Origin: JACVCJ01 sp052437175
GTDB lineage: Bacteria; Bacteroidota; Bacteroidia; CAIKAF01
Direction: 5' to 3'
DNA length: 64,000 nucleotides
NCBI GenBank assembly: GCA_052437175.1
Contig: JBQVOK010000001.1
Span: 687,733 to 751,732, forward strand
Of this stretch, positions 32,645-41,430 are shown piece after piece. The position numbers and the translations under genes are program-made. Positions within the stretch are counted from its first letter, which is position 1. The number at the start of each line of letters is the position of its first letter. The notes under the pieces are model-generated. The model saw only the letters and a program-made list of their open reading frames with translations, searched no databases and was not told the origin of the DNA.

Positions 32645-34360
32645 ATGATCCTCAACAAATCTTTTCTGCAGGCCCTGGGTCTGTACCTGTGTGCGGCCGG
32701 ACTCTATGCGCAGGGCGTTTATGCACCGCTCGACAGGGATTATTACCAGCTCCTGGACCGTTACGAGATCAAATCGGGGCAGCTAAGTCCCTATTTTTTT
32801 ACCACGGCCGGACAGATACGCCGGCAGGATATTGCACGCTTTGCCGATGAATATACGCAGATCGCTTCGCCGAAAACCAAAATGTCAAAGCGCGACCTGT
32901 TCAATATGCGTTACCTGCAGGGCGACAACTGGGAGTGGAGTAAAGATCCGGAGGTAGGCTATTCGGACCTGCGGATACGGAAAACGTTCTTTAAGCATTT
33001 TTACCGCCGCCGTAATGCGTTCCTGAGCTATGAAACGCGCGACAGCCTGTTCGAAGTGCAGTTCAATCCCGTATTTTATGGCTCCATAGGCTATGAACCC
33101 GGTGCCGGGAACGGACTTACGTATATCAATACGCGGGCTTTCGAAGTGCGTGGAATGATCGGCCGCCGCCTGGGATTTTATACGTTCTTCAGCGAGAACC
33201 AGTCGCTGGAACCTTCGTATGTGCGGGCTACAGAAAAAGCCTGGAATGCGCTTCCCGGGCAGAATTTCTATAAGGACATCGGTACTAAGGGGGCTTACGA
33301 TTACTTTAATTTCCGGGGCTATATCACATTCTCGGCCATTAAAGATGTGCTGCAGTTCCAGTTCGGGCACGATAAAAACCGCATCGGTGTGGGATACCGG
33401 TCCCTGCTGCTCGACGATTTTGCCCCCTCTATGCTTTTCCTCAAGACCAATGTAAAGATCTGGAAGTTCAACTACCAGTGGATGCTGGCCCAGGGCATGA
33501 ACAATACGAGTAAGAATGCCTATACGGGATTCGATAAAAAGTATTTTTCCTGGCACCACCTGAGTGTGAACATCGGCAAACACACCAATATAGGCCTGTT
33601 TGAGGCCATTACCAACGGAGCGCAGGGGGCCAGTGCCAAATTTGAGTGGAATTACCTGAACCCCATACTGATCTACCGTTCTGTAGAAGCCTATATCGGG
33701 AACAAGAACGCGGCCATGATCGGGCTCGATTTTAAAGTGAACTTCCTGCGGCACGTGCAGGTATACGGCCAGCTGGCGGTAAGTGAACTGAATTTCCAGG
33801 AGCTGAAAAAGCGCAACGGATGGTTCGGTAACCAGCAGAGTTTTCAGCTGGGGGCCAAGTATATAGATGCCTTTACGGTAAAGAACCTGGACCTGCAGGC
33901 CGAGTTTAACTATGTACGCCCCTTCATGTACACCGACCGCATTGCCGAAGGTGCGTATACACATTACAACCAGCCCCTGGCGCACGTTATGGGAGCCAAT
34001 ACGGCCGAGCTGGTGGGTGTTATCCGCTATCAGCCGCTGAACCGCCTGCATATACGCCTGGAAGGTTTTTATGCACTGCGCGGCCTGGATAAAGATACCA
34101 GTGTGAATTATGGGAGCAACCTGCTGCTGCCTTATACCGACCGTACACAGGATTACGGGAACTATATCGGTACGGGTGCCCGGGCACGTTTACTGAGCCT
34201 GCAGGGCAGTGTTACGTATATGGCCCGTCACAACCTGTTCCTGGACCTGGGCTTTATTTACCGCCGTCAGTCTTCGGCAGAGCCGGTACTGAATACAAGC
34301 ACGGCCTATGCCTACTTCAGCGTACGCCTGAATATGGCCCGCAGGCAATATATGTACTGA
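32645..34360 (+). CDS. Outer-membrane beta-barrel protein, Wzi capsule-assembly-like
   Basis: A 571-residue protein with a signal peptide ending at GLYAQ. The body is a long series of amphipathic strands with many aromatic and Gly residues (FEVQFNPVFYGSIGY, GFYTFFSENQSLE, VLQFQFGHDKNRIGVGYRSLLLDDFAPSML), ending AYAYFSVRLNM. This strand pattern and the GHDKNRIG(V)GYRSLLL segment resemble Wzi-like capsule-assembly proteins of Bacteroidota. It could equally be another OM barrel. It is divergent from miaE and ends at a shared terminator. No capsule genes are adjacent. Confidence 0.65.
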   Translation: MILNKSFLQALGLYLCAAGLYAQGVYAPLDRDYYQLLDRYEIKSGQLSPYFFTTAGQIRRQDIARFADEYTQIASPKTKMSKRDLFNMRYLQGDNWEWSKDPEVGYSDLRIRKTFFKHFYRRRNAFLSYETRDSLFEVQFNPVFYGSIGYEPGAGNGLTYINTRAFEVRGMIGRRLGFYTFFSENQSLEPSYVRATEKAWNALPGQNFYKDIGTKGAYDYFNFRGYITFSAIKDVLQFQFGHDKNRIGVGYRSLLLDDFAPSMLFLKTNVKIWKFNYQWMLAQGMNNTSKNAYTGFDKKYFSWHHLSVNIGKHTNIGLFEAITNGAQGASAKFEWNYLNPILIYRSVEAYIGNKNAAMIGLDFKVNFLRHVQVYGQLAVSELNFQELKKRNGWFGNQQSFQLGAKYIDAFTVKNLDLQAEFNYVRPFMYTDRIAEGAYTHYNQPLAHVMGANTAELVGVIRYQPLNRLHIRLEGFYALRGLDKDTSVNYGSNLLLPYTDRTQDYGNYIGTGARARLLSLQGSVTYMARHNLFLDLGFIYRRQSSAEPVLNTSTAYAYFSVRLNMARRQYMY

Positions 34361-34382
34361 TAAAACAGGAAAATACAGGCAT

Positions 34383-34416
34383 AAAAAAAGAGGCATATTT
34401 CTATGCCTCTTTTTTG
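34383..34416. terminator. Bidirectional terminator
   Basis: AGAGGCATA-TTTC-TATGCCTCT at 34389-34410 flanked by A and T runs, between convergent genes. Confidence 0.9.
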
Positions 34417-34434
34417 TTCCGGGGAACAAAGCTA

Positions 34435-35091
34435 TTAATGATTCAGCGTGATCTTAGCTGTAGTCGTGCTGGTAACTGTTTTAGTTTCAGCAGAAGACGG
34501 TTTGGTAACCTGTGTGCTGGTTGTGTTCAGAACCAGAACCAGTTCGTCTTTAGTGATGGATTCAACAACCCAGCTGCCTACGTTACCGAATGCGAAATCC
34601 AGGTAAGCTTTCTGGTCAGTGTTGTTGCTCCAGCTCCAGTAGCCTGTGCTTGACAGGTTAGAAGGCTGTGTGGTAACGGTTACTGTTGTAGCCGGGTTAC
34701 CTGTGCTTTCTGTAGTTACATATTTCAGCGTCTGTGTAGCATCGGTTTTAGAAACGCCGTCCTCACCGAAAGTGATGGAAGTGGTCATATCATAACCGTA
34801 GATCTGCTTCTGGAAGAAGTCAGGAGAACCTACTTCTGTATCCAGCTGGTAATCTTCACTTGTGTAAGTGGTAGCGGTAAAGGTCTCGGTAGAACGCTGA
34901 GTAGTAGTTGTGTTGTCTGTACCATCGGTATAGTCACGTTTGTCGATATTTTCTTCAACAATACTACCTGAAGCGATCTTCCAGGCTGATTTGGTCAGGT
35001 TTTTGTCATAACCGTCTTTTTCTTTAGCACATGAGGCTACAAGAATCGATGCTGCTGCAAAGGCAAGCACTTTTACTTTGATACTTTTCAT
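34435..35091 (-). CDS. Hypothetical lipoprotein (Thr/Ser-rich)
   Basis: A 218-residue lipoprotein with a lipobox LVASC (Cys21). The mature part is very rich in Thr and Ser (for example TTTTQRSTETFTATTYTSED) with alternating strand-like segments (YWSWSNNTDQKAYLDFAFG, ELVLVLNTTST), suggesting a lipocalin-like or other small beta-barrel. Family not recognised. It is transcribed from a TACCTTTG box at 35108-35115 and ends at the bidirectional terminator. Confidence 0.7.
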   Translation of the reverse strand: MKSIKVKVLAFAAASILVASCAKEKDGYDKNLTKSAWKIASGSIVEENIDKRDYTDGTDNTTTTQRSTETFTATTYTSEDYQLDTEVGSPDFFQKQIYGYDMTTSITFGEDGVSKTDATQTLKYVTTESTGNPATTVTVTTQPSNLSSTGYWSWSNNTDQKAYLDFAFGNVGSWVVESITKDELVLVLNTTSTQVTKPSSAETKTVTSTTTAKITLNH

Positions 35092-35107
35092 AGTCGTTAC
35101 TTTTGCG

Positions 35108-35115
35108 CAAAGGTA
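35108..35115 (-). promoter_or_regulatory. -7 box of the lipoprotein gene
   Basis: Minus-strand TACCTTTG, 16 bases before the ATG at 35091. Confidence 0.6.
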
Positions 35116-35215
35116 TCAAAAAAAGCTAAACAAAAAACTTGTGAGAAAAAAACATATACATCGGAATGTTGAAAACTATGCAGAAGCCTCACAGTATAAG
35201 GGTTGTGAGGCTGAA

Positions 35216-35596
35216 CTACTTATCCCTGAATGTATGAATATAATAGAGTTTTGACTGGAAAATGAGAGACATCCGGGCCGCTCTTTCGGCAGCATCGTCG
35301 GCTACGGGACCTTCGAACAATTCGTGTACGGTCTCTGTGAACAACTGTACCCAGGTGTCGAAATGCTCTTTTTGTATAGGCATAGTGGCATGTGGTGCAA
35401 AAGGATGGCCGGAATAACGGTGTTCGTATAGGAGTACCGTCTGCCAGAAATCGTACATTTTTTCCAGGTGTTCGGGCCAGCGGCCTTCCAGGCGTGGGTT
35501 GAACACGGCGCCCAGCAGCTCGTTCCGGCGTACACGTCCATAAAAAGTGTCTACCAGGCGTATAATATCTTCCCGGTTCTGTATATCGGTTTTCAT
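35216..35596 (-). CDS. Group III truncated haemoglobin
   Basis: A 126-residue haem protein that binds O2 or NO. It has the group III pattern: LVDTFYGRVRRNELLG, a WPEHLEKMYDFW helix, then FAPHATMPIQKEHFDTWVQLF, which carries the proximal-side histidine region. The ATG at 35596 overlaps the stop of the upstream Rrf2 regulator (ATGA), so the two are translationally coupled. A longer open frame to 36043 overlaps the regulator in another frame and is not used. Coupling to a cysteine-containing Rrf2 regulator suggests a response to NO or oxidative conditions. Confidence 0.85.
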   Translation of the reverse strand: MKTDIQNREDIIRLVDTFYGRVRRNELLGAVFNPRLEGRWPEHLEKMYDFWQTVLLYEHRYSGHPFAPHATMPIQKEHFDTWVQLFTETVHELFEGPVADDAAERAARMSLIFQSKLYYIHTFRDK

Positions 35597-36036
35597 AATG
35601 GTATACTTTTTAAATGTGTTTTTCCTTTCCGCAGCTCCTGTACCAGTTGTTTCAGGCTGCGTTTGCGCAGTTCGTCCTTCAGCTCGCGGCGTATACTGCG
35701 GAAGGTATCGTGCAGGGGACAGGGTTCGCGGTTGCTGCACTCGCGCAGTCCCAGCCCGCAATGCCGGAATATATCTTCCCCGTCGATAGCGTGTACCACC
35801 TGCAGCAGGCTGATGCGGCCCAGTTCTCCGGCCGGAATGTAAAAACCGCCCCCGAGTCCCCGGGCAGAACGTACAATGCCCCCCAGTACCAGTTTCTGCA
35901 GCAGCTTTGCGGTAAAAGGAGCCGGTGCATCTATGGCCAGGGCTATATCCGCCGTTTTTACCGGTTCGGCCGAAACGGCTTCGGAACCCAGGTAAACAAC
36001 CGCGCGTATGGCATGCCGGCAGGCTTTGGAGATCAT
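35593..36036 (-). CDS. Rrf2-family regulator with Fe-S-type cysteines (NsrR/IscR-like)
   Basis: A 147-residue winged-helix regulator. The N-terminal part (ISKACRHAIRAVVYLG) and the wing (SARGLGGGFYIPA) are typical of Rrf2. Three cysteines, Cys93, Cys100 and Cys106, lie in a CX6CX5C pattern followed by His109, consistent with a [2Fe-2S] or [4Fe-4S] cluster that senses NO, O2 or Fe-S status. The gene is first in a two-gene operon with the truncated haemoglobin. Its promoter contains a dyad symmetry element, so it probably regulates itself. Confidence 0.88.
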   Translation of the reverse strand: MISKACRHAIRAVVYLGSEAVSAEPVKTADIALAIDAPAPFTAKLLQKLVLGGIVRSARGLGGGFYIPAGELGRISLLQVVHAIDGEDIFRHCGLGLRECSNREPCPLHDTFRSIRRELKDELRKRSLKQLVQELRKGKTHLKSIPL

Positions 36037-36040
36037 GGCA

Positions 36041-36076
36041 CAAATGTACGGAATAATCAGATTAAAAAGTCTGATT
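36041..36076 (-). promoter_or_regulatory. Promoter and dyad operator of the Rrf2-haemoglobin operon
   Basis: Minus-strand -7 box TACATTTG at 36041-36048. Upstream, AATCAGA (36055-36061) and TCTGATT (36070-36076) form an inverted repeat with an 8-base spacer, covering the spacer and -33 region. This is where an Rrf2 repressor would bind. Confidence 0.6.
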
Positions 36077-36082
36077 TTAACT

Positions 36083-36111
36083 AAAAAAAAGACCCCACTG
36101 TGTGCAGGGCC
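36083..36111 (-). terminator. Terminator of the T9SS type B gene
   Basis: On the minus strand a GGCCC...GGGGTC stem is followed by eight T residues (36083-36090 in plus-strand numbering). The stem is short. Confidence 0.55.
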
Positions 36112-36121
36112 TTTAAATTTT

Positions 36122-38341
36122 TTATCGTATCAGGGAAACACTTCCGATCAGCTCCTTGGTATCGCCGCTGTATTCGGTATATACGATGCGGTATACATAA
36201 TGATCGCTCTTCAGTTTTTTATCGCCGTTGAAGAGGGTGCCTTCCCAGCGGTCATACATATCCTGGCTCTCGAATACCTTCTGGCCCCAGCGGTCGAAAA
36301 CAAGCAGGCTGAAGTCTTTTATATAGGACATAGAGACCAGCCAGTTGTCATTACTGCCGTCGCCGTTGGGCGTAAAGGCATTGGGAATGAACACCTGGGT
36401 AGGTATGCTGAACTCGATCATCTGGGTAACCTGGTCGGTACAGCCTTCCGGACTGCTTACCGTAAGTGTCACCGGGAATACGCCGGTGGTCTGGTAGGTA
36501 TGCTGCGGGTTTTCTTCCTGTGAGCTGCTGCTGCCGTCGCCGAAATTCCAGCTGCTGCTCATTCCGCCGGGCACACTTTCATTGGTAAAGGAGGCGGTGC
36601 CTTCGGAAACAAAGCTGTAGGTAAAAGCGGCCGTGGCATCGTTCACCTGTATGGTCACATCGTCTGTGGCCGTAAGTCCGCAGGCATCTTCTGCCGAAAC
36701 CGTAATGGTGACCGTAGCCGGGGGAGTGACGGTAATGGGATTGCCTGTGGCGCCGTTGCTCCAGCTCAGGTCTACATTGCCGTTACCGCCGGTGATGGTA
36801 GCCAGTATCTGTACCGAAGAACCTGCACAGATGCTCAGGTCGGGCATCAGGCTTATGTCCAGCGGCTGGGGAACTACTATGGCAGCGCTTACGGTGTCGA
36901 TGGCCGTCTGCATGCATTCGTCCTGTACCGCCACAATGTAATCGCCCACCGCATTTATATTGATGGTGGCCGTGGTGGCGCCGGTACTCCAGCCAAAGTT
37001 ATAGGAGCCGATGCCCCCGGTGGCTATGGCCGTAACGTTTTGGTTAATAAGTCCGCCGTTGCATTCCACGATGTCGGGGCCTGCATTTACAGACAGGGCC
37101 GGCAGATCGATGAGGCTGAGCGAAATATAAGTGGTATCGAAGGTGTTGCCCGAGCAGCCGGAAGGGGTAATGAACCCGATCACGATATTCTCGGCGCCTT
37201 CGTTCAGTCCGTCAGCCACTGCCTGCAGGCTGAAGAACAGGGAATCCTGTCCCGTGGGAAAGGTAAGGGACGGAGGCAGTGCCGTGCTGAAATCGGCATT
37301 CGGATCGGCCGAGCCGGAATAGATCATGTTCACGGTAAGTGGTGTATTCAGGTCGCCGCTGCGCACCACGGTGAGTGTGCCGGTATTACAGTTCTCGACC
37401 AGGGAGGTATCGCTGGGCCCGAAATCCACTTCGGACAATACGGTTACGCCAGCGCTGGAGGAAAAAGAGCCCGCTTCCAGGAATACGCCGGAGTCCAGGA
37501 TCTGGTCTGCCACATCGGCAATGGCCAGTTTGATATGGTAGGTTTCTCCGCAGATCACGGCCGCACGGGCGGTGAGTACGGTGGTGAGGCCGTCGTAGAC
37601 CACGTCTACCACGCTGTTGGTATTATCTACATAATAGGCGCAGTTGAGGCAGGGACCCGGGCTGGGCACACCAAAGGGACTGTTCCCGTTGTTTACCGTA
37701 TAAATGGATACGGGCGTAGTGGTATTGGGAATAAGTGCAATGTTGTTGTAGACCGGGTACTGGGCTGCCGCCGCAGGACTTACCCCGCGCAGCAGGAAGG
37801 CAAAAATATCATTGGGACCGCCCATGGCCGGGTCGCTCACAAAATCGTTGTACTCCTCGGAGGCAAAACGGTAGCGGAACGAGATGGAATCGGTGGTCGG
37901 GATAAAATCGAATTCGAGTATATTCACGTCATTGGTGATGTTCCCGAAGGCGAAGGTGGTATCGTAGCCAATGGATTCCAGGGCACGGTGCAGGTCAAAA
38001 TCGTTCGTTACCGAAGGCATCTGGCCCAGGCTCTGGTCGTTGGTAGAGGGCCCGAGCGGACCATCGGTACCCATGCCGAAGCCGTTGGGATCGTTCTGCA
38101 GGATGGAGCCCGTAGTAAGATAAAGCCCCGATGAAAAACCGAGATTGGTACCCGGGGTGGCGGCAAACTGGCCAATACCGTTCACGTAGCCGGTATAGCT
38201 TACGTTAAAGGCCGTAACACCGTTGCCAAGCAGTACATTGTTTACATATTGATCGGGGGTAAGGCCGCCGCTGGCGGTAACCTGCGCCGTGGCCGTTGTG
38301 CACAGCAGCATAAGGGAAGCTAAAAAAGCCGGTCGTTTCAT
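36122..38341 (-). CDS. Secreted gliding-motility-type protein with PKD and T9SS type B domain
   Basis: A 739-residue surface or secreted protein with a signal peptide ending at TATAQ. The N-terminal ~230 residues (LTPDQYVNNVLLGNG through FRYRFASEEYNDFVSDP) match the choice-of-anchor L type domain. Cys-containing Ig-like repeats follow, then a PKD domain (SWNFGDGSSSSQEENPQHTY). The C-terminal ~95 residues begin FIPNAFTPNGDGSNDNW and contain FDRWGQKVFES, the gliding-motility-associated (CHU_C, T9SS type B) sorting domain. It is probably involved in adhesion or surface structure. It is transcribed alone from a TACCTTTG box. Confidence 0.9.
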   Translation of the reverse strand: MKRPAFLASLMLLCTTATAQVTASGGLTPDQYVNNVLLGNGVTAFNVSYTGYVNGIGQFAATPGTNLGFSSGLYLTTGSILQNDPNGFGMGTDGPLGPSTNDQSLGQMPSVTNDFDLHRALESIGYDTTFAFGNITNDVNILEFDFIPTTDSISFRYRFASEEYNDFVSDPAMGGPNDIFAFLLRGVSPAAAAQYPVYNNIALIPNTTTPVSIYTVNNGNSPFGVPSPGPCLNCAYYVDNTNSVVDVVYDGLTTVLTARAAVICGETYHIKLAIADVADQILDSGVFLEAGSFSSSAGVTVLSEVDFGPSDTSLVENCNTGTLTVVRSGDLNTPLTVNMIYSGSADPNADFSTALPPSLTFPTGQDSLFFSLQAVADGLNEGAENIVIGFITPSGCSGNTFDTTYISLSLIDLPALSVNAGPDIVECNGGLINQNVTAIATGGIGSYNFGWSTGATTATININAVGDYIVAVQDECMQTAIDTVSAAIVVPQPLDISLMPDLSICAGSSVQILATITGGNGNVDLSWSNGATGNPITVTPPATVTITVSAEDACGLTATDDVTIQVNDATAAFTYSFVSEGTASFTNESVPGGMSSSWNFGDGSSSSQEENPQHTYQTTGVFPVTLTVSSPEGCTDQVTQMIEFSIPTQVFIPNAFTPNGDGSNDNWLVSMSYIKDFSLLVFDRWGQKVFESQDMYDRWEGTLFNGDKKLKSDHYVYRIVYTEYSGDTKELIGSVSLIR

Positions 38342-38366
38342 CTGGTATTCGTACTTAAAGGTTACG

Positions 38367-38374
38367 CAAAGGTA
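38367..38374 (-). promoter_or_regulatory. -7 box of the T9SS type B gene
   Basis: Minus-strand TACCTTTG, 25 bases before the ATG at 38341. Confidence 0.6.
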
Positions 38375-38494
38375 ACAAAACGATCGGAATTAAATAATTT
38401 TAACAAATATTTTGCAGGGAATACTGTCACAAAACGAACCTGTTAGGCTGTTTTCCCTGAAAATATATGGTAGAAGCGAAACTTTTAAGCAGCC

Positions 38495-39838
38495 TTAACG
38501 TACCTGTGTTTCGCTGAAGGAGATGTCGTATTCTTCGAGTTCGGCCAGTACCGGTCCGTAAATATGTTTGTGCACGGGTATCTGTACCCCTTTGTCCTGT
38601 ATACGGCCTTCGAGCATGGCCAGGGCGCCGATGCCCAGGGGTAAACCCACGGTTTTGGCCATAGCGCTGTGCAGGGTATTCTCCCCGGTGCATACCATGG
38701 AGCTGTGCAGTTCGTGCTGTGTGCCGTTGAGTTCGTACACAAACTTGTGCCACATCACCAGCATGTCTTTATCTTCAGGCTTCGGGGTCCAGCGTTTTTC
38801 CAGGATATTCTGCAGCATCTGTGCCGGGGTGGCGTTTTTCAGACCGGGTTTTTCCTGGTCATTGAAGAGGCCCAGCGAAGTGAGCTTTTCCATTTCGGAA
38901 GAGTCCAGGTCCAGGCGCAGCTGCTGTGCCAGTTTGGTCTCCACGGAATCGGTAGGATGGTAATACAGGAACGAGTTGATGAACTCGCGGTTGCTCAGTT
39001 CTTCGGAATGTTCCATTACATAGGTATCGTCGGTAGCGCCCAGCTGCACCAGGCAGTCCCAGGCCTTGCAATAGCCCGGCCGGCGGAATGTACCGCGATA
39101 GATCGTCTTTACGTCATGCAGGTTATAGGCCTGCTGGTATTTGAGGGAATCGCGGTTGGCATAGCCCTCGAATTTGCCGTAGCCGGCAATGTTCACCCGT
39201 TCGGTGCGGCGGAACACACGCTGGTAGGGAATGTATTTGTAGGTACCCTCGTGCAGGAACTTGCAGGCGGCGCCCTGGGAGGCTACCACTACGTTGCGCG
39301 GACTCCAGAAGAATTTATAATGCCAGGCGTTATCGTCGGATTCCGGGGCGGGCAGTCCGCCGGTAAAAGATTCAAAATCACGCACCCAGGCGCCCTTTGC
39401 CTGTAGTTCGTCGATGATCTTTTTGGCGCTCATGTGATCGATGCCGGGATCTACGCCCATTTCGTTCAGGATAAGTACGCCGGCCTGTTCGGCTTCGCTG
39501 TGCAGGGCCTGCATGGCATCGCTTACGTAAGAGGCCGTGATCATATTTTTACCCAGGCGGATGCAGTCGCGGGCAGTATCTACGTGCATGGTGGGCGGCA
39601 GCATGGAGATCACCAGGTCGTGCTCCTGTACAATGCGCGCGCGGCTGTTGGCGTCGGTGGCGTCGAACTGTATGGCGGTACCGTTGGGATGTCCCTGGAG
39701 TTTTTCCTCGGCCAGGCGGGGATTCAGCTCCCCGATGGTAAGGGTAAAGGGAATGCTTTCACTCTTTTTCAGCAGGTAATCGATCAGTATGGTGGCCGAT
39801 CTTCCGGCGCCTATCAGTAATACTTTCTTCTTGTCCAT
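38495..39838 (-). CDS. Saccharopine dehydrogenase family protein (Lys9-like)
   Basis: A 447-residue NAD(P)-dependent enzyme. The N-terminal Rossmann motif KVLLIGAGRSATILIDYLL is followed by the saccharopine reductase domain (LVISMLPPTMHVDTARDCI, ILNEMGVDPGIDHMSAKKI, SFTGGLPAPESDDNAWHYKFFWSP) and an all-helical C-terminal domain. Family members interconvert saccharopine with aminoadipate semialdehyde and glutamate or lysine. In Bacteroidota the exact direction (lysine breakdown or another amino-acid linkage) is not known to me. The ATG at 39838 gives the normal start; no partner lysine genes are adjacent. Confidence 0.85.
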   Translation of the reverse strand: MDKKKVLLIGAGRSATILIDYLLKKSESIPFTLTIGELNPRLAEEKLQGHPNGTAIQFDATDANSRARIVQEHDLVISMLPPTMHVDTARDCIRLGKNMITASYVSDAMQALHSEAEQAGVLILNEMGVDPGIDHMSAKKIIDELQAKGAWVRDFESFTGGLPAPESDDNAWHYKFFWSPRNVVVASQGAACKFLHEGTYKYIPYQRVFRRTERVNIAGYGKFEGYANRDSLKYQQAYNLHDVKTIYRGTFRRPGYCKAWDCLVQLGATDDTYVMEHSEELSNREFINSFLYYHPTDSVETKLAQQLRLDLDSSEMEKLTSLGLFNDQEKPGLKNATPAQMLQNILEKRWTPKPEDKDMLVMWHKFVYELNGTQHELHSSMVCTGENTLHSAMAKTVGLPLGIGALAMLEGRIQDKGVQIPVHKHIYGPVLAELEEYDISFSETQVR

Positions 39839-39857
39839 GTGTGAGCAGAATTCGGGC

Positions 39858-39865
39858 ACAAAGGA
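39858..39865 (-). promoter_or_regulatory. -7 box of the saccharopine dehydrogenase-like gene
   Basis: Minus-strand TTCCTTTG, one base off the TAnnTTTG consensus, 19 bases before the ATG. Confidence 0.45.
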
Positions 39866-39929
39866 AAACAAAACAAAAGAGAATAGGCGAAAAAAGCGGT
39901 TTAAAAAATGTTTTTCCGTCCGCTTCGTT

Positions 39930-39937
39930 TACCTTTG
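39930..39937 (+). promoter_or_regulatory. -7 box of the DUF423 gene
   Basis: TACCTTTG, 18 bases before the ATG at 39956. Confidence 0.6.
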
Positions 39938-39955
39938 CAGCTCTAAGCTTGTAGT

Positions 39956-40339
39956 ATGAGAAATCATTATATTTTCTGGGGTTCGCTGGGTGCGGCCCTG
40001 GCGGTGGCCCTGGGAGCCATGGGCGCGCATTTTATCGAGAAGAACTTTGCGCAGCGCAGCGTGGAACTGTTCGAAACGGCCTCTAAATACCAGATGTTCC
40101 ACTGTTTTGCCATTATTGTAGCGGGCATTATGGCCGAGCGTAAAAAGCACCTGAGTTTCCTGCTGCCCGCCATCCTGTTCGGTACGGGTATCCTGTTCTT
40201 CAGCGGCAGCCTGTACCTGCTGGCCATAAAAGATGTACTCGGTTTCAATACAAAAATATTGGGCCCCGTAACGCCCATCGGCGGGGTGCTGTTCATTGCC
40301 GGCTGGCTGCTGCTGGCCATCAAGGCCATTAAACGTTAA
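39956..40339 (+). CDS. DUF423 family membrane protein
   Basis: A 127-residue inner-membrane protein with four predicted helices and the DUF423 hallmarks GSLGAALAVALGAMGAHFIEK, ELFETASKYQMFHCFAII, LFFSGSLYLLAIKD and GPVTPIGGVLFIAGWLLLA. The family is widespread (E. coli YgdD) and of unknown function. Its stop overlaps the convergent thioredoxin-fold gene by four bases. Confidence 0.93.
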   Translation: MRNHYIFWGSLGAALAVALGAMGAHFIEKNFAQRSVELFETASKYQMFHCFAIIVAGIMAERKKHLSFLLPAILFGTGILFFSGSLYLLAIKDVLGFNTKILGPVTPIGGVLFIAGWLLLAIKAIKR

Positions 40340-41430
40340 GGCATATTTTCCAGCAGGCGCGCTTCTTCCTCGTAGCCGCGCTCACGCAGTATACGGGCGT
40401 ACCATTTGCGGTGTTCCCCTGTATTTTCAAGATATACACAGCGGGCGGCCAGGGCATTCACTTCGGCTATGTCCTGCGGGAACGCGTTGAACCACTCCTG
40501 TGAAAGGGCATAGAGCACCGGGGCGTTCTGCCGGTAAATGTCGCGTACGTATTCCGCCGTTTTCACATAGGGCTCGTGCATGCGGGTGCCTGAATAAAAT
40601 TCCAGCCTGCGGAAGGCAAAGAGCGAATCGTGGTTCCGCGGACGGAGTATGTACTCCAGTTCGATGCTGCGGGTAAAGAGCTGCTCATCTTTTGTCTCGT
40701 AAGCCTTTTGTATGCTGCGGTTGTAAAGAGCGCTGCAGGTGTGGTAAAAGTCCTCTTCCCCGGCCAGCTCATACAGGGCCTGATGCTTATCAAACAGGTA
40801 TTGTCCCAGGGTATCGTCCAGCGTACATTGCAGCTGCTGGCAGCTTTTCAGGAGCAGGGGGGAGACCTCTTGGGCCTTTATCCGCAGTTTGCTGTACCGT
40901 TTGTGAAAAGCCTGCTGCTCGCCATATGTGCCTGCCAGGTCGAGGTAGGTGAACACCGTGCCCGAAAGTTCATCGGAAATGAGCGGATCGGCAGATAAGC
41001 GTTTCCGGTAGACCTTCAGTAGCTTCTTACTTACATCCGTGCGCAAAAGGCTCAGGTACAGTGCGGTTACATCATCGGCATTTTCGTATACATAGCTTTG
41101 GTTAGAGCTGTGTTTGTACCATACGATGGACGGGGTAGTCGTAAGTTGGTATTTCTGCAAAAATTCCCGGTTTTCGGGCAGGGCGGCGTTGCGGGATATA
41201 AGGGTGGCCTTTTTGCGCAGCCATTTTGAAAGATCTTTGTCATTGTTGAGTTTCGCCTGGAAGTCGTGGCAATGACCGCAGTCTTCCTGGTATACGTAAA
41301 AAACGGTAATATCCTTGTTTTTCTCTTTCCGCAGGGCAGAGGAGGGCACTGCTTCGTTGTAAAAGACCGGCTGGGCACAGAGGGGCAGAAGGCCCGGCAG
41401 GCAAAAAAGCAGTAACAGTAAACTACGCAT
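40336..41430 (-). CDS. Exported thioredoxin-fold protein (CGHC)
   Basis: A 364-residue protein with a signal peptide ending at PLCAQ. The first ~110 mature residues are a thioredoxin fold with the redox motif EDCGHCHDF (CGHC, as in protein disulfide isomerase) and a cis-proline-type TTTPSIVWY. The remaining 220 residues are helical and TPR-like (repeated Leu/Tyr/Glu patterns) with no recognised domain. A periplasmic thiol-disulfide role is likely. It overlaps the end of comB by eight bases, so it may be cotranscribed with it. Confidence 0.78.
   Translation of the reverse strand: MRSLLLLLFCLPGLLPLCAQPVFYNEAVPSSALRKEKNKDITVFYVYQEDCGHCHDFQAKLNNDKDLSKWLRKKATLISRNAALPENREFLQKYQLTTTPSIVWYKHSSNQSYVYENADDVTALYLSLLRTDVSKKLLKVYRKRLSADPLISDELSGTVFTYLDLAGTYGEQQAFHKRYSKLRIKAQEVSPLLLKSCQQLQCTLDDTLGQYLFDKHQALYELAGEEDFYHTCSALYNRSIQKAYETKDEQLFTRSIELEYILRPRNHDSLFAFRRLEFYSGTRMHEPYVKTAEYVRDIYRQNAPVLYALSQEWFNAFPQDIAEVNALAARCVYLENTGEHRKWYARILRERGYEEEARLLENMP

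Noticed and set aside
35216..36043. A 275-codon frame joining the haemoglobin to upstream sequence
   Set aside because: The extra part overlaps the Rrf2 regulator in another frame; the haemoglobin starts at 35596 with an ATGA overlap.
38342..38494. A possible terminator between the T9SS type B gene and the saccharopine dehydrogenase-like gene
   Set aside because: Only a short, imperfect AGGCTG/CAGCCT pairing with a long loop; the stem is not convincing.
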